Both the position numbers and the translations under genes were made by a program. This document shows positions 35,476-43,653 of a DNA stretch of 64,000 bases, piece after piece; within the stretch, counting starts at the first letter, position 1, and each line of letters starts with the position of its first letter. The notes beneath the pieces are model-generated. The model did not search any database. It was not told the origin of the DNA and worked only from the letters and a program-made list of their open reading frames with translations. Source of the DNA: Bacillota bacterium (GTDB lineage Bacteria > Bacillota > Clostridia > Acetivibrionales > DTU013); contig JAEYOP010000017.1 in the NCBI GenBank assembly GCA_023411575.1, positions 105,899 to 169,898 on the forward strand, in the 5' to 3' direction.

Positions 35476-35540
35476 CGTTTCGGCAAAAATTTAGGCTTTT
35501 GCCAAAACGCTTGACTGTCTGCTTCTATAATGGATATAAT
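35475..35540 (+). promoter_or_regulatory. AbiE promoter with 14-bp inverted repeat
   Basis: GCGTTTCGGCAAAA (35475-35488) and TTTTGCCAAAACGC (35497-35510) pair at 13 of 14 positions. They abut the -35 TTGACT (35511-35516); -10 TATAAT (35535-35540) follows after 18 bases. AbiEi antitoxins autoregulate by binding inverted repeats at their promoters, so this is the expected operator. Confidence 0.7.
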
Positions 35541-35579
35541 ATTTTTGTAGATTAAGTTAACGTGGAGGTGAGTCCTAAA

Positions 35580-36329
35580 ATGAATTATTCTAACGAAATC
35601 AGTTCAGCTTTTTCCAATAAACCTATATTCACAAGAAATGAGCTGAAAGACTTCATCAAAACGCAAAATCCCATGATGAAGGATAGTACCTTCGGCTGGA
35701 TTCTTTACGGTCTATGCCAGCAACACGTTATTCAGCGGGTAGCACATGACACATTCAAAATATATGACAAGGATAACTCACTTAAGGAGTATAAAGCCGA
35801 TCTCTCGGATGACGCTGGTTATATCCTTGATTTTTTGAAAAAGCAGTTTCCGTTACTTACATTCATGATATGGGAAACACGAGCCTATAATGAGTTCGCA
35901 AACCATCAGATGGCTCGTAATTTCATCTTTGTCGAGGTTGAGAAGCCCCTTGGCGAAAGCGTGTTTAATGCGCTTCATGAACAGAAGAATTATACAACTC
36001 TGTATAAGCCGAGCGTTAAAGAGATCGCTCTATATTCCGGCGATGTCACCGTTTCCGTGCTTCATCTTACATCAGAGGCTCCGATTAATGGTTTTTACAC
36101 TACCCTTGAGAAAATACTGGTTGACCTTTTTGCAAACAAGCTGCTTGATAGAATAGTTAGCCGAAGTGATTACCCTGAAATATTTGAGGAGGCTTTTTCA
36201 AAGTACCGTATCAACTATAATCTCATGGTCCGGTATGCCAAGCGTCGGAACAAGGATGCTGAAATCAAAACCTTTATTAAAGAAAAGACAATAATCACCG
36301 TTTACGGAAAGGAAAAGAGGCATGATTAA
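35580..36329 (+). CDS. AbiEi-like antitoxin/transcriptional regulator
   Basis: A 249-residue protein in the antitoxin position of a type IV AbiE-like system. Its N-terminus is a winged-helix-like region (PIFTRNELKDFI, GWILYGLCQQHVIQRV) and the C-terminal part resembles AbiEi/DUF6577. ATG 35580 is preferred to one at 35562 because GGAGGTGA lies about 9 bases upstream of it. It overlaps the toxin gene by 8 bases. Expected roles are neutralising AbiEii and repressing its own promoter. Confidence 0.8.
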   Translation: MNYSNEISSAFSNKPIFTRNELKDFIKTQNPMMKDSTFGWILYGLCQQHVIQRVAHDTFKIYDKDNSLKEYKADLSDDAGYILDFLKKQFPLLTFMIWETRAYNEFANHQMARNFIFVEVEKPLGESVFNALHEQKNYTTLYKPSVKEIALYSGDVTVSVLHLTSEAPINGFYTTLEKILVDLFANKLLDRIVSRSDYPEIFEEAFSKYRINYNLMVRYAKRRNKDAEIKTFIKEKTIITVYGKEKRHD

Positions 36330-37365
36330 TCCAGAAACATTTACTGCTAAACATATTCGCAATATCCAGCAGCAGAGCAAACGTGACCCTGTCCTTATTG
36401 AACGGGTGATTTTTGCTTTTGGCCTTTTGGAAGCTATAGCCCGTTCAGGACTGCCTTTTACTTTTAAGGGTGGAACTTCGCTGATGCTCCTGATGGACAA
36501 GCCTCGCAGATTCTCAACTGATATCGATATCGTGGTTGAACCTGGTGCAGAAGTGGATAAATACATAGAGATAGCCGCCACCATTTGGCCATTTATAAAA
36601 TCAACAGAGCAAATTCGTAATACTGTATCAAGTATCGAAAAACGCCACTTCAAGTTTGCTTTTACATCCCCCCTGACCGGCAGGGATCAGACGATCCTGC
36701 TCGATATCCTGTTTGAGAAAAACTCATACAGCACAACAATCGAAAAAAGTATTGAAAACGAGCTGTTGCTTATAGATCCGCCCACTGTTTCGGTGCGGCT
36801 TCCGAATACAAACTGTATCCTTGCGGACAAGCTCACGGCATTTGCTCCGCACACGTCAGGCATCCCATACAATGCTAACAAGGAAATGGAGATCATAAAG
36901 CAACTATATGATATCTCCGTTTTGATCAGCTACATAGATGATTTCTCTGAGGTGAAGTCAAACTATTTCGAGATCGTAAAAACCGAACTAGAGTATCGAG
37001 GTATGACTGCCAGTGCAGAAGATACTCTGCGGGACGCGATACAAACCGCCGCCTGTATTGCGGGCAGAGGTTTGTATCATGCCGAAGAATATACCCTTCT
37101 GCAGAGAGGAATTACAAATATCCGCAATCATATCTACAGCGAAAACTTCAACGGTGAGGTAGCCGTGCAGCGGGCTTGCATAGTTATGTGTCTTGCCGCA
37201 GCTGTCCTGACGAACCAGAATGGGATGCCTCTCTTTAAGGAAGACAGCTATTATATAACATCCGATATCCCGTCTGGTGAATTCAAAAAACTTAGCTACG
37301 TAAAGAAAATGGACCTGTTTGCATACAAGCATCTTGTTGAGGCCATTGAAATGTTGAATAAGTGA
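36322..37365 (+). CDS. abiEii: AbiEii/AbiGii-family nucleotidyltransferase toxin
   Basis: A 347-residue nucleotidyltransferase with the family motif GG[TS]...DxD (FKGGTSLMLL, FSTDIDIVV, about residues 50-75) and the downstream LADKLTAFAPHT. AbiEii toxins modify tRNA or other RNA and cause growth arrest, giving phage abortive infection and plasmid stabilisation. GGAAAGGAAAAGAGG precedes ATG 36322. With the antitoxin gene it forms a two-gene cargo lodged inside a deleted ABC transporter. Confidence 0.9.
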   Translation: MINPETFTAKHIRNIQQQSKRDPVLIERVIFAFGLLEAIARSGLPFTFKGGTSLMLLMDKPRRFSTDIDIVVEPGAEVDKYIEIAATIWPFIKSTEQIRNTVSSIEKRHFKFAFTSPLTGRDQTILLDILFEKNSYSTTIEKSIENELLLIDPPTVSVRLPNTNCILADKLTAFAPHTSGIPYNANKEMEIIKQLYDISVLISYIDDFSEVKSNYFEIVKTELEYRGMTASAEDTLRDAIQTAACIAGRGLYHAEEYTLLQRGITNIRNHIYSENFNGEVAVQRACIVMCLAAAVLTNQNGMPLFKEDSYYITSDIPSGEFKKLSYVKKMDLFAYKHLVEAIEMLNK

Positions 37366-37392
37366 TTACAGGTGTACCGCCCCACAAAACGA

Positions 37393-37490
37393 TTTATATC
37401 CACGCTGAAACTTACGCCGCCTAAAGCCGTGACGGTTGTGTTGCCTTTGCCATACGTCTTTGTCAAGTCTTTGACTTGTAAAACAGCCAT
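37393..37490 (-). pseudogene. N-terminal remnant of an ABC transporter ATPase behind vanT
   Basis: ATG 37490 shares one base with the vanT stop (TAATG), so the gene was translationally coupled to vanT. The first ~31 codons read as a normal ABC ATPase start (VKDLTKTYGKGN, LGGVSFSVD). Similarity then stops, before Walker A, at about 37395, immediately beyond the abiEii stop. The missing middle and the permease head were replaced by the AbiE pair. Confidence 0.8.
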
Positions 37491-38623
37491 TATTTGCCCT
37501 CCCCTAAAATGATCCGTTCCAACCTCGTTCCCAATCGGCTCAAAACCTCGATTGAAATTGTCCCCGCTTGCTCCGCAACATCACGGGCGCGGATTTCAGC
37601 CCCGCCGGACTTGCCGATGACAACGGCCGTATCGCCGCGCTCCACCTTTTCTATATCCGTAACGTCAACCATCGTCTGATCCATGCAAGCGCAGCCAAGG
37701 ACGGGTGCTTTATGTCCGTCTATCAACACATGGCCAACGCCGCAGGAAAGACTTCGCGGTAAACCGTCCGCATAACCGATTGCCAAAACCGCGATTTTCA
37801 TCTCTTTTGGGGCGATAAATGTAAATCCATACCCTATATATTCTCCGGCAAAAACGGTTTTCACCGCGCTGACCCGCGCTTTCAGCGATAGCACAGGGCG
37901 AAGTTCCACGCCGTATCTGTCTGCGTCGCCGAGATCACTCACCGTACCATAAAGCGCCCTGCCTATTCTGGCGTAGTCAAAAGCCAAATCAGGGCGGCTG
38001 AGAATACCGTAACTGCTTTGAACGTGCGCCTTTGGCCGGGTAAAACCGCGTTTCTCTATTTCGGTGCGGATGTGATGAAAATGCTCCAACTGCTCCTGTG
38101 TAAAATGTTTCGCTGTTTCTGTGTCGTTTTCGGCGCTGAAATGAGTAAAAATACCGGTGATGGTCAGGTTTTTACACTCGAACATCCGCATAATCCTGTC
38201 CAGGTTTTCCGAACGCTCCCCTAGCCGGCGCAATCCGGTATCAATCTTCACATGGACTGCGAGTTTTTCGCCGAAACCGTTTAACAATTCGGCATAATCA
38301 AGGTCAAGGGCAGTCTGCGTCAGGCCGTATTTTACAAGCAGGGAAAATTGCCCGGGGTGCGTATAGCCCAGGATTAAAATCTCGCCTTCAATATGATGTT
38401 TGCGTAATTCCACGCCTTCCATGACTGACGCGACACAAAAGGCGCGGACGCCGAGAGTGTTCAGTTCCCGGCAAATTTCCACCGCTCCGTGGCCATAGGC
38501 GTCTGCCTTTACGGCGGCCATAAGTTGGCAATCCCCCGGCAAACGGTCCCTCACCACGTTTAAGTTATGGTGCAGATTGTTCATATCAAGCTCAATCCAC
38601 GCCCTGCCTGTTCCCCTCATCAT
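37490..38623 (-). CDS. vanT: VanT-like serine/alanine racemase, soluble
   Basis: A 377-residue PLP racemase of the Alr/VanT fold supplying D-Ser (or D-Ala) for VanG. The PLP-lysine motif is AAVKADAYGHGA (about residue 34), IGYADGLPR is present, and the C-terminal beta domain is complete. Classical VanT proteins of VanC/E/G operons carry an N-terminal multi-helix membrane domain; this one lacks it. ATG 38623 is chosen because GGAGGG lies 7 bases upstream and it overlaps the vanXY stop by 4 bases. Confidence 0.88.
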   Translation of the reverse strand: MMRGTGRAWIELDMNNLHHNLNVVRDRLPGDCQLMAAVKADAYGHGAVEICRELNTLGVRAFCVASVMEGVELRKHHIEGEILILGYTHPGQFSLLVKYGLTQTALDLDYAELLNGFGEKLAVHVKIDTGLRRLGERSENLDRIMRMFECKNLTITGIFTHFSAENDTETAKHFTQEQLEHFHHIRTEIEKRGFTRPKAHVQSSYGILSRPDLAFDYARIGRALYGTVSDLGDADRYGVELRPVLSLKARVSAVKTVFAGEYIGYGFTFIAPKEMKIAVLAIGYADGLPRSLSCGVGHVLIDGHKAPVLGCACMDQTMVDVTDIEKVERGDTAVVIGKSGGAEIRARDVAEQAGTISIEVLSRLGTRLERIILGEGK

Positions 38624-39381
38624 CGGCTTGCCCTCCATACAGTGACGACAAATCCATCCATGTTGTTACCGGATACAGAATATGGCATATCGTCCTCTAT
38701 ATCAAACGTGACGATTTCCTTGTCTGCGGGCAGATAGGATATTTCTATCTCCGAGCTGCCAGGATTGTATTGCAGCGGGTCGCGCCCATAGGGAAATTGC
38801 CTGATTCGGGCGTGGTATTCTTCCAGTGTGTCGCCCATTTGCTCCATTATCACGGCGTGGGGAGCGCCGACATATCTGAAATGCCAGGGTTCATAGGCAA
38901 TACCTGTTATATTCTCTTTCCCTTCCTGGTACCGTTCGATAAATCCAAACCTGCCGGCCAGCTCCCGGAAGGCTCCGCATACTCCGGTATAAGGGAAGTG
39001 CGGCCGTATAAAGTCTATGTCCGGCTGGTTCAGCGCAAGGTCAACCGCGAGTCCGGTCTGATGTTCGCTATGCCCGGGAAGCGCAACATATTTCGCGGTA
39101 AAGTCCGTGCCGTTTTCCAATAAGGAATCCCCGTAAATCTTTTCCTGTTCCCGTTGCGACCGCCAACCGCTCACCGCCGTGATCCGACTTCGGGCGTACA
39201 GCTTGTCCATCAGCTTATCGTAGACCGAAGCGACACGGCGTTCCAAAAGCACATTGCTGTTCATGGCGTCCACGGGCGCGAGGGTTTTATCTGGTGATCC
39301 TTCCCGGTATGGATGATCCCGGTTGACGAGGATTAGGGGACCTGTATGTACCATATCTCTTGAAAGCGATACCGTTTTCAT
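38620..39381 (-). CDS. vanXY: VanXY-type D,D-dipeptidase/carboxypeptidase
   Basis: A 253-residue zinc D,D-peptidase of the VanY/VanX family, with the metal motif SEHQTGLAVDL and the later EPWHFRYVG. It removes D-Ala-ending precursors so that D-Ser-ending ones dominate. No signal peptide is seen, consistent with cytoplasmic VanXY rather than membrane VanY. It is coupled to vanG and vanT by ATGA overlaps. Confidence 0.9.
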   Translation of the reverse strand: MKTVSLSRDMVHTGPLILVNRDHPYREGSPDKTLAPVDAMNSNVLLERRVASVYDKLMDKLYARSRITAVSGWRSQREQEKIYGDSLLENGTDFTAKYVALPGHSEHQTGLAVDLALNQPDIDFIRPHFPYTGVCGAFRELAGRFGFIERYQEGKENITGIAYEPWHFRYVGAPHAVIMEQMGDTLEEYHARIRQFPYGRDPLQYNPGSSEIEISYLPADKEIVTFDIEDDMPYSVSGNNMDGFVVTVWRASR

Positions 39382-40439
39382 GCGCCCACCGCCAATCCGA
39401 CAGCCCTGTCAATGACCTGTCCAAAGGACATGCCAACAGCTTTGAGCATGTTCATATAACGGCTGTTGCCGGTAAAGCCAGGGATCGTGTTCACTTCGTT
39501 GAAAACGATCTCGCCGTCCGGCGTCAGGAACATGTCCACCCTCGCGAAACCTGTACAGCCCAGCGCCCTGTAAATGATTTCAGCCGTTTCCTTGATTTCC
39601 TCGGCTTTTTGTTCAGATATTCGAGCGGGTACATGAATACGCGCTGTGGCGCGGAAGTATTTTTCCTCATAGTCAAAAAAACTGTTTTGGGGCGCATCCG
39701 TCCCAAGCTCGACTTCATCGACCGCCCCGACCATAAGGTCGTCGTTGCCTAAAACAGCGCAGCCAACTTCAAAGCCGGCTATGTTTTCCTCAATGATAAC
39801 CCTGTCGTCGTGTTCAAAGGCCAGCTTGACGGCTGCGGGCAGTTCCTCCCCATTCAAAACCTTGGTAATCCCAAAGGATGAACCGGCTCTAACGGGCTTG
39901 ACAAATAAGGGGTATCCAATCTTTTCCGCTTGCTCCCGGACCGTTCCCGCATCCATTTCGTTTTCGAAAATGAAAGAGCGAGGTATCCGGACACCGGCCG
40001 CATGAGCAATTTTGTGCGCTTTGTGCTTGTCCATGCCGAGCGCGGAAGCGAGGGTTTTACAACCGGCAACGGGTATGCCGGCAAGTTCCAGCAACCCCTG
40101 AACCGTACCGTCTTCGCCGTTTTTTCCGTGTAATACGGGCATAGCGGCGTCCAGCCTGATGGTACGGATTCCGCCCGCGTCAAATTCCAACACGCCGTGC
40201 GCTTCCCGGCTGGGCGAGATAATGGCCCGGACGCAATCAAAAGGATTGCACCAGGTATTATTCCTGATTTTCGCGGGATCGCCGGAAAAATGGAACCATT
40301 CGCCGGCCGGGGTAATGCCGAGCAAAACCGGGTCGTATTTGTTAATATCCAGGTGTGTAATCACCGCGTAGGCGGATTGCAGGGAAATATCATATTCGGT
40401 GGAACAGCCGCCGAACAGCACCGCGATTTTCAGCTTCAT
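39378..40439 (-). CDS. vanG: D-alanine--D-serine ligase, VanG type
   Basis: A 353-residue ATP-grasp ligase of the Ddl family (FGGCSTEYDISLQSA near the N-terminus; VLHGKNGEDGT; RAGSSFGITKV; EVNTIPGFT). The omega-loop region FFDYEEKY resembles the VanG/VanC-type D-Ser ligases rather than housekeeping Ddl. Making D-Ala-D-Ser lowers vancomycin affinity for wall precursors. It is the first gene of the vanG-vanXY-vanT operon, behind a VanR-like box at 40540-40556. Confidence 0.92.
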   Translation of the reverse strand: MKLKIAVLFGGCSTEYDISLQSAYAVITHLDINKYDPVLLGITPAGEWFHFSGDPAKIRNNTWCNPFDCVRAIISPSREAHGVLEFDAGGIRTIRLDAAMPVLHGKNGEDGTVQGLLELAGIPVAGCKTLASALGMDKHKAHKIAHAAGVRIPRSFIFENEMDAGTVREQAEKIGYPLFVKPVRAGSSFGITKVLNGEELPAAVKLAFEHDDRVIIEENIAGFEVGCAVLGNDDLMVGAVDEVELGTDAPQNSFFDYEEKYFRATARIHVPARISEQKAEEIKETAEIIYRALGCTGFARVDMFLTPDGEIVFNEVNTIPGFTGNSRYMNMLKAVGMSFGQVIDRAVGLAVGA

Positions 40440-40539
40440 TGTAAAATCAGTCCCCTTTCCCGGGGATCGGCGTATCCTTTGGAAGCCGATCCGACCATTT
40501 CATCTTATCGAAACCAGGCAGGCGATGTTGGAACTTCAA

Positions 40540-40556
40540 CTTATCAAAATCTTAAT
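40540..40556 (-). promoter_or_regulatory. VanR-like box upstream of vanG
   Basis: Minus strand ATTAAGATTTTGATAAG, a near-match to the boxes at 41672-41688 and 43598-43614. It is followed after a few bases by TTCCAACAT, which is also present in the vanY promoter. A candidate -10 TAAGAT lies about 18 bases past the expected -35. Confidence 0.6.
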
Positions 40557-40576
40557 AAATTCTTAGGAAGAACTTA

Positions 40577-41602
40577 TTATTTTCTTATGCTGCTGTATAC
40601 AGCGATTGCGTCGGTAATATTATACTGTTCCGAATGGTGATCCCCTTTCGCGCCGGCTGAAATCAGAATATATTCTTGTTTCCCCACTTTGGCGAGACTC
40701 GCGAGACATAGACCGGCCTCATCGGTATATCCGGTTTTTCCCCCTAAAATTTCCCCCTCCATACTGTTTTGATTGTTGAGGTCTTCAAACAGGGTACTAT
40801 AAAAGGTTATCCCCTGGGGGTGCTTATTGGTAGGCGGTATGGAATGACGGAAGGACGTAAAAATCTCCCGGAAAGGTTCATTTTGCAAAGCATAGCTTAG
40901 AAGAACGGACAGATCTTCGACGGTTGTGTAGTGGTTTTCATTGTGAAGTCCGGTCGCATTTTCAAAATGGGTATTGTCCATACCAAGCTCTGCCGCCTTT
41001 TGATTCATTAATTTTACAAAATCCCGTTCTGATCCCGCAATCCGGCCGGCAAGTCCAATACAGCACTCCGCGCCGCTCGGAAGCATTGCTCCGTATAACA
41101 GATCGATTGCCCTGACCTGCTCACCCGGCTGGAAACCTGCCATTGATGCATCTGCTTCGTACAGCCCCTGAAACGTAGAATTTGTAAGTTTGATTTCTTC
41201 CTTCAGATCAGGTAAATTTTCTATCGCAACAAGGGCTGTCATCATTTTAGTCAAAGAAGCCGGGTAGATTTTTTCCTCGCTCTTTTTTTGCATCAGGACG
41301 GTATGATCTTTTAAACGGATCAGAATCGCATTAGGACTGTTCAGCTTGTCCAAAGGGATCGAAACAGAGGGATCGGATGCTATCTTTGACGAAGGGACCG
41401 GTGTCGTTCTATCGTCGGAAGAATCGGGTATTATCTTTAAAAAAGAATTCAACGAGGTTGTATCGTCATATTCTTTCTCTAATAGGGGATGGTTTCCTGG
41501 AGTAATGATGAATTTGTAAGCAAAAGCAGCAATGGCCGCCATTAACAGAAGTGTTGCAAATATGCGTATTCCCGGCTTTTTCTTTTTTCCTTTTCGTCCC
41601 AT
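40577..41602 (-). CDS. vanY: D-alanyl-D-alanine carboxypeptidase (S11, VanY of vanG clusters)
   Basis: A 341-residue penicillin-binding-type carboxypeptidase. One N-terminal membrane segment (about 13-30) is followed by an extracellular domain with SxxK (SLTKMM), SGAECCIGLA in place of the usual SxN, and KTG (GGKTGYTDEAG). It trims terminal D-Ala from precursors at the outer face. The true start is ATG 41602, with AAGGAG 9 bases ahead, not an upstream TTG. It has its own promoter with a VanR-like box. Confidence 0.88.
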   Translation of the reverse strand: MGRKGKKKKPGIRIFATLLLMAAIAAFAYKFIITPGNHPLLEKEYDDTTSLNSFLKIIPDSSDDRTTPVPSSKIASDPSVSIPLDKLNSPNAILIRLKDHTVLMQKKSEEKIYPASLTKMMTALVAIENLPDLKEEIKLTNSTFQGLYEADASMAGFQPGEQVRAIDLLYGAMLPSGAECCIGLAGRIAGSERDFVKLMNQKAAELGMDNTHFENATGLHNENHYTTVEDLSVLLSYALQNEPFREIFTSFRHSIPPTNKHPQGITFYSTLFEDLNNQNSMEGEILGGKTGYTDEAGLCLASLAKVGKQEYILISAGAKGDHHSEQYNITDAIAVYSSIRK

Positions 41603-41671
41603 AATAAACAACTCCTTGTTCTGTGCTGATATTATTCAACCACAGAAGAAGGAGCTATGTTGGAATTCTAT

Positions 41672-41688
41672 CTTATGAACTTCTTAAG
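41672..41688 (-). promoter_or_regulatory. VanR-like box upstream of vanY
   Basis: Minus strand CTTAAGAAGTTCATAAG, sharing the TTAAG-N6-ATAAG direct repeat (11-base period) with the other two boxes, then AATTCCAACAT. Confidence 0.6.
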
Positions 41689-41694
41689 ATTTTC

Positions 41695-42828
41695 TTATAA
41701 CGGGAGCTTTACTGTAAATTTAGTATTTTCCGGGCTGCTTTCCACAGAGATTGTTCCGCCGTGAGCCGTGACAATTTCTTGTGAGATTGCCAGCCCCAGC
41801 CCCGCTCCGCCGGTGTTTGTGGAACGCGCGGCATCCAATCGGTAAAATTTTTCAAAAATGGTTTCCAGCTTTTCCTGCGGGATCGAATTTCCCTGATTCG
41901 TAAAAGTGATAACTGTATTTTTGTCCTGCTGTTTGGCAGAAATGTCAATGACGCTATTTTCATAGCTATAGGCTATCGCATTTTTCAGGATGTTGTTGAA
42001 TACACGGGCCAGTTTGTCTGCATCTCCCCATAGAGTGAGCCCGTCAGGCACATTGACGGACACCTGCTTTCCTTGTGGAGTCAGCATTGGATAGAATTCG
42101 TCCGCCATCTGCTGGAGCATGAACAGCAAATTTATTTTTTCTTTATTCAAAACAATCGTTTGAAGGCTAAATCTTGTGATCTCAAAAAACTCATTGATGA
42201 GCTGCTCCAGCCGATAAGCCTTTTCCAAGGTAATACCGACATACTTTGCCTTCTGTTCAGGAGGCATATCGGGAGCTTCGTCCAGAAGGCTCAAGTATCC
42301 TATAACGGAGGTCAGAGGGGTCTTTATATCATGAGCCAGGTAAACGACCAAATCATTTTTGCGCTGCTCGGCATCAAGCGCAGCTTTCTTTTGTTTTTCC
42401 AGGTTGTTTTTTATCTGGTTCAGCTTATTTTCCATAAAATCCAGTTCCGGCGATAATGTAATTTCATCACCGGATTCCTCAGCTAGTCGATCCATCCCGG
42501 CACTGACTTCATCAAAATATTTGGTAAACCAGGAAATCGAAAATCTAAGCAAAACAACTAAGAATAGAAGAATCACAAGAAGTGTAATAACGTCAATATT
42601 ATTGTAAAATGTAAACCGATAAATCATTAGCGCAGCGTTTTCGTTCAAATGTAACGTAGTCCTTAAAAAACGGACAATGCTATCTCCGAAACTAAAGCTT
42701 TTTTGAATGAAAAAGCGCAGGAAGTAAACCGTTGCGGCCGTGGCAAGGACTATAAGCAGCATCCGAAAAAATACTTTCCCTTTTAATTTTGCATAATCAT
42801 TCCTTCTTTTATCTCGCTTTCTTTTCAA
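41695..42828 (-). CDS. vanS: VanS-like sensor histidine kinase
   Basis: A 377-residue membrane kinase. Two transmembrane segments (about 18-38 and 72-95) flank a short outer loop. A HAMP-like linker, an H-box (YLAHDIKTPLTSVIGYL, phospho-His about 164), N-box (NILKNAIAYSYE) and G-box (GAGLGLAISQE) follow. The start is a TTG at 42828 that overlaps the vanR stop by 20 bases; no in-frame ATG occurs until inside the first membrane segment. It would phosphorylate VanR in response to glycopeptide or wall stress. Confidence 0.92.
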   Translation of the reverse strand: MKRKRDKRRNDYAKLKGKVFFRMLLIVLATAATVYFLRFFIQKSFSFGDSIVRFLRTTLHLNENAALMIYRFTFYNNIDVITLLVILLFLVVLLRFSISWFTKYFDEVSAGMDRLAEESGDEITLSPELDFMENKLNQIKNNLEKQKKAALDAEQRKNDLVVYLAHDIKTPLTSVIGYLSLLDEAPDMPPEQKAKYVGITLEKAYRLEQLINEFFEITRFSLQTIVLNKEKINLLFMLQQMADEFYPMLTPQGKQVSVNVPDGLTLWGDADKLARVFNNILKNAIAYSYENSVIDISAKQQDKNTVITFTNQGNSIPQEKLETIFEKFYRLDAARSTNTGGAGLGLAISQEIVTAHGGTISVESSPENTKFTVKLPL

Positions 42829-43525
42829 TTTTATAGCCGACCCCCCATACCGTTTTGATATATTTGGGATGTTCCGCGTTGTCGTGCATTTTTTCTCTTA
42901 AATGCCGGATATGAACCATTACCGTATTGTTGCTGTTGGTGAAATACTTATCTCCCCATACCTCATGGAACAATTCTTCCGAACGGACCACCCGTCCGCG
43001 ATTGGAACAAAGGGTCCAAAGAATGGAAAACTCCGTAGGCGTGAGGGGTAGTTTTTTTTCATTCAAGGTACATTCATGGGTATCCATGTCCAATACCAGG
43101 CCGGAAAAGGCAATCAAATGTTCTTCCTGTTTTGGCTCTGAAGAATTGTATTTGGTAAATCTCCGGAGCTGCGCCTTCACACGGGCAATCAGCTCCAATG
43201 GACGGAACGGCTTGGTGATATAGTCGTCCGCTCCTAATGTCAGACCGCTGATCTTATCTGTTTCCTCTTCTTTGGCCGTCAGCATGATAACCGGGAAATT
43301 ATGTTTTTCCCGGATTTTCCGGCAGATTGTAAAGCCGTCTACATCGGGGAGCATGACATCCAAAATGGCGAGGTCCAGTTTTTCATTTTCAATGCAGTTA
43401 AGGGCATCCTGGCCGTTATAAAATTTAAAGGTCGTATAATTCTCATTTTTCAGATAAACTTCAACCAAATCGGCAATAGCCTGTTCATCATCCACGATTA
43501 ATATAGTTGCAGCCAAAAGCGTCAT
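42809..43525 (-). CDS. vanR: VanR-like OmpR-family response regulator
   Basis: A 238-residue regulator: receiver domain (ILIVDDEQ, phospho-Asp in LAILDVMLPDVDG, TAKEEETDKISGL, KPF) and OmpR winged helix (LPLTPTEFSILWTLCSN, VMVHIRHLREKM, VWGVGYKIE). ATG 43525 is favoured; GAGG directly and AGGAAG slightly further precede it. Its promoter has a VanR-like box, so autoregulation is likely. Confidence 0.94.
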   Translation of the reverse strand: MTLLAATILIVDDEQAIADLVEVYLKNENYTTFKFYNGQDALNCIENEKLDLAILDVMLPDVDGFTICRKIREKHNFPVIMLTAKEEETDKISGLTLGADDYITKPFRPLELIARVKAQLRRFTKYNSSEPKQEEHLIAFSGLVLDMDTHECTLNEKKLPLTPTEFSILWTLCSNRGRVVRSEELFHEVWGDKYFTNSNNTVMVHIRHLREKMHDNAEHPKYIKTVWGVGYKIEKKAR

Positions 43526-43558
43526 CCTCTTTCTTCCTAAGTATATATCCCCATAATT

Positions 43559-43614
43559 ATTATACCGCAAAGCTATCATCCATTTTATTGCTTTTTGCTT
43601 ATGAAAATCTTAAG
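43559..43614 (-). promoter_or_regulatory. vanR promoter with VanR-like box
   Basis: The box CTTAAGATTTTCATAAG (minus; 43614-43598) sits about 10 bases ahead of a poor -35, and TATAAT (43564-43559) supplies the -10. A good -10, a weak -35 and an upstream direct-repeat box is the layout of an OmpR-activated promoter. Confidence 0.65.
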
Positions 43615-43653
43615 ACTTTCTGAATATCGCGACACGGATAGTCCAGGTCCGGT

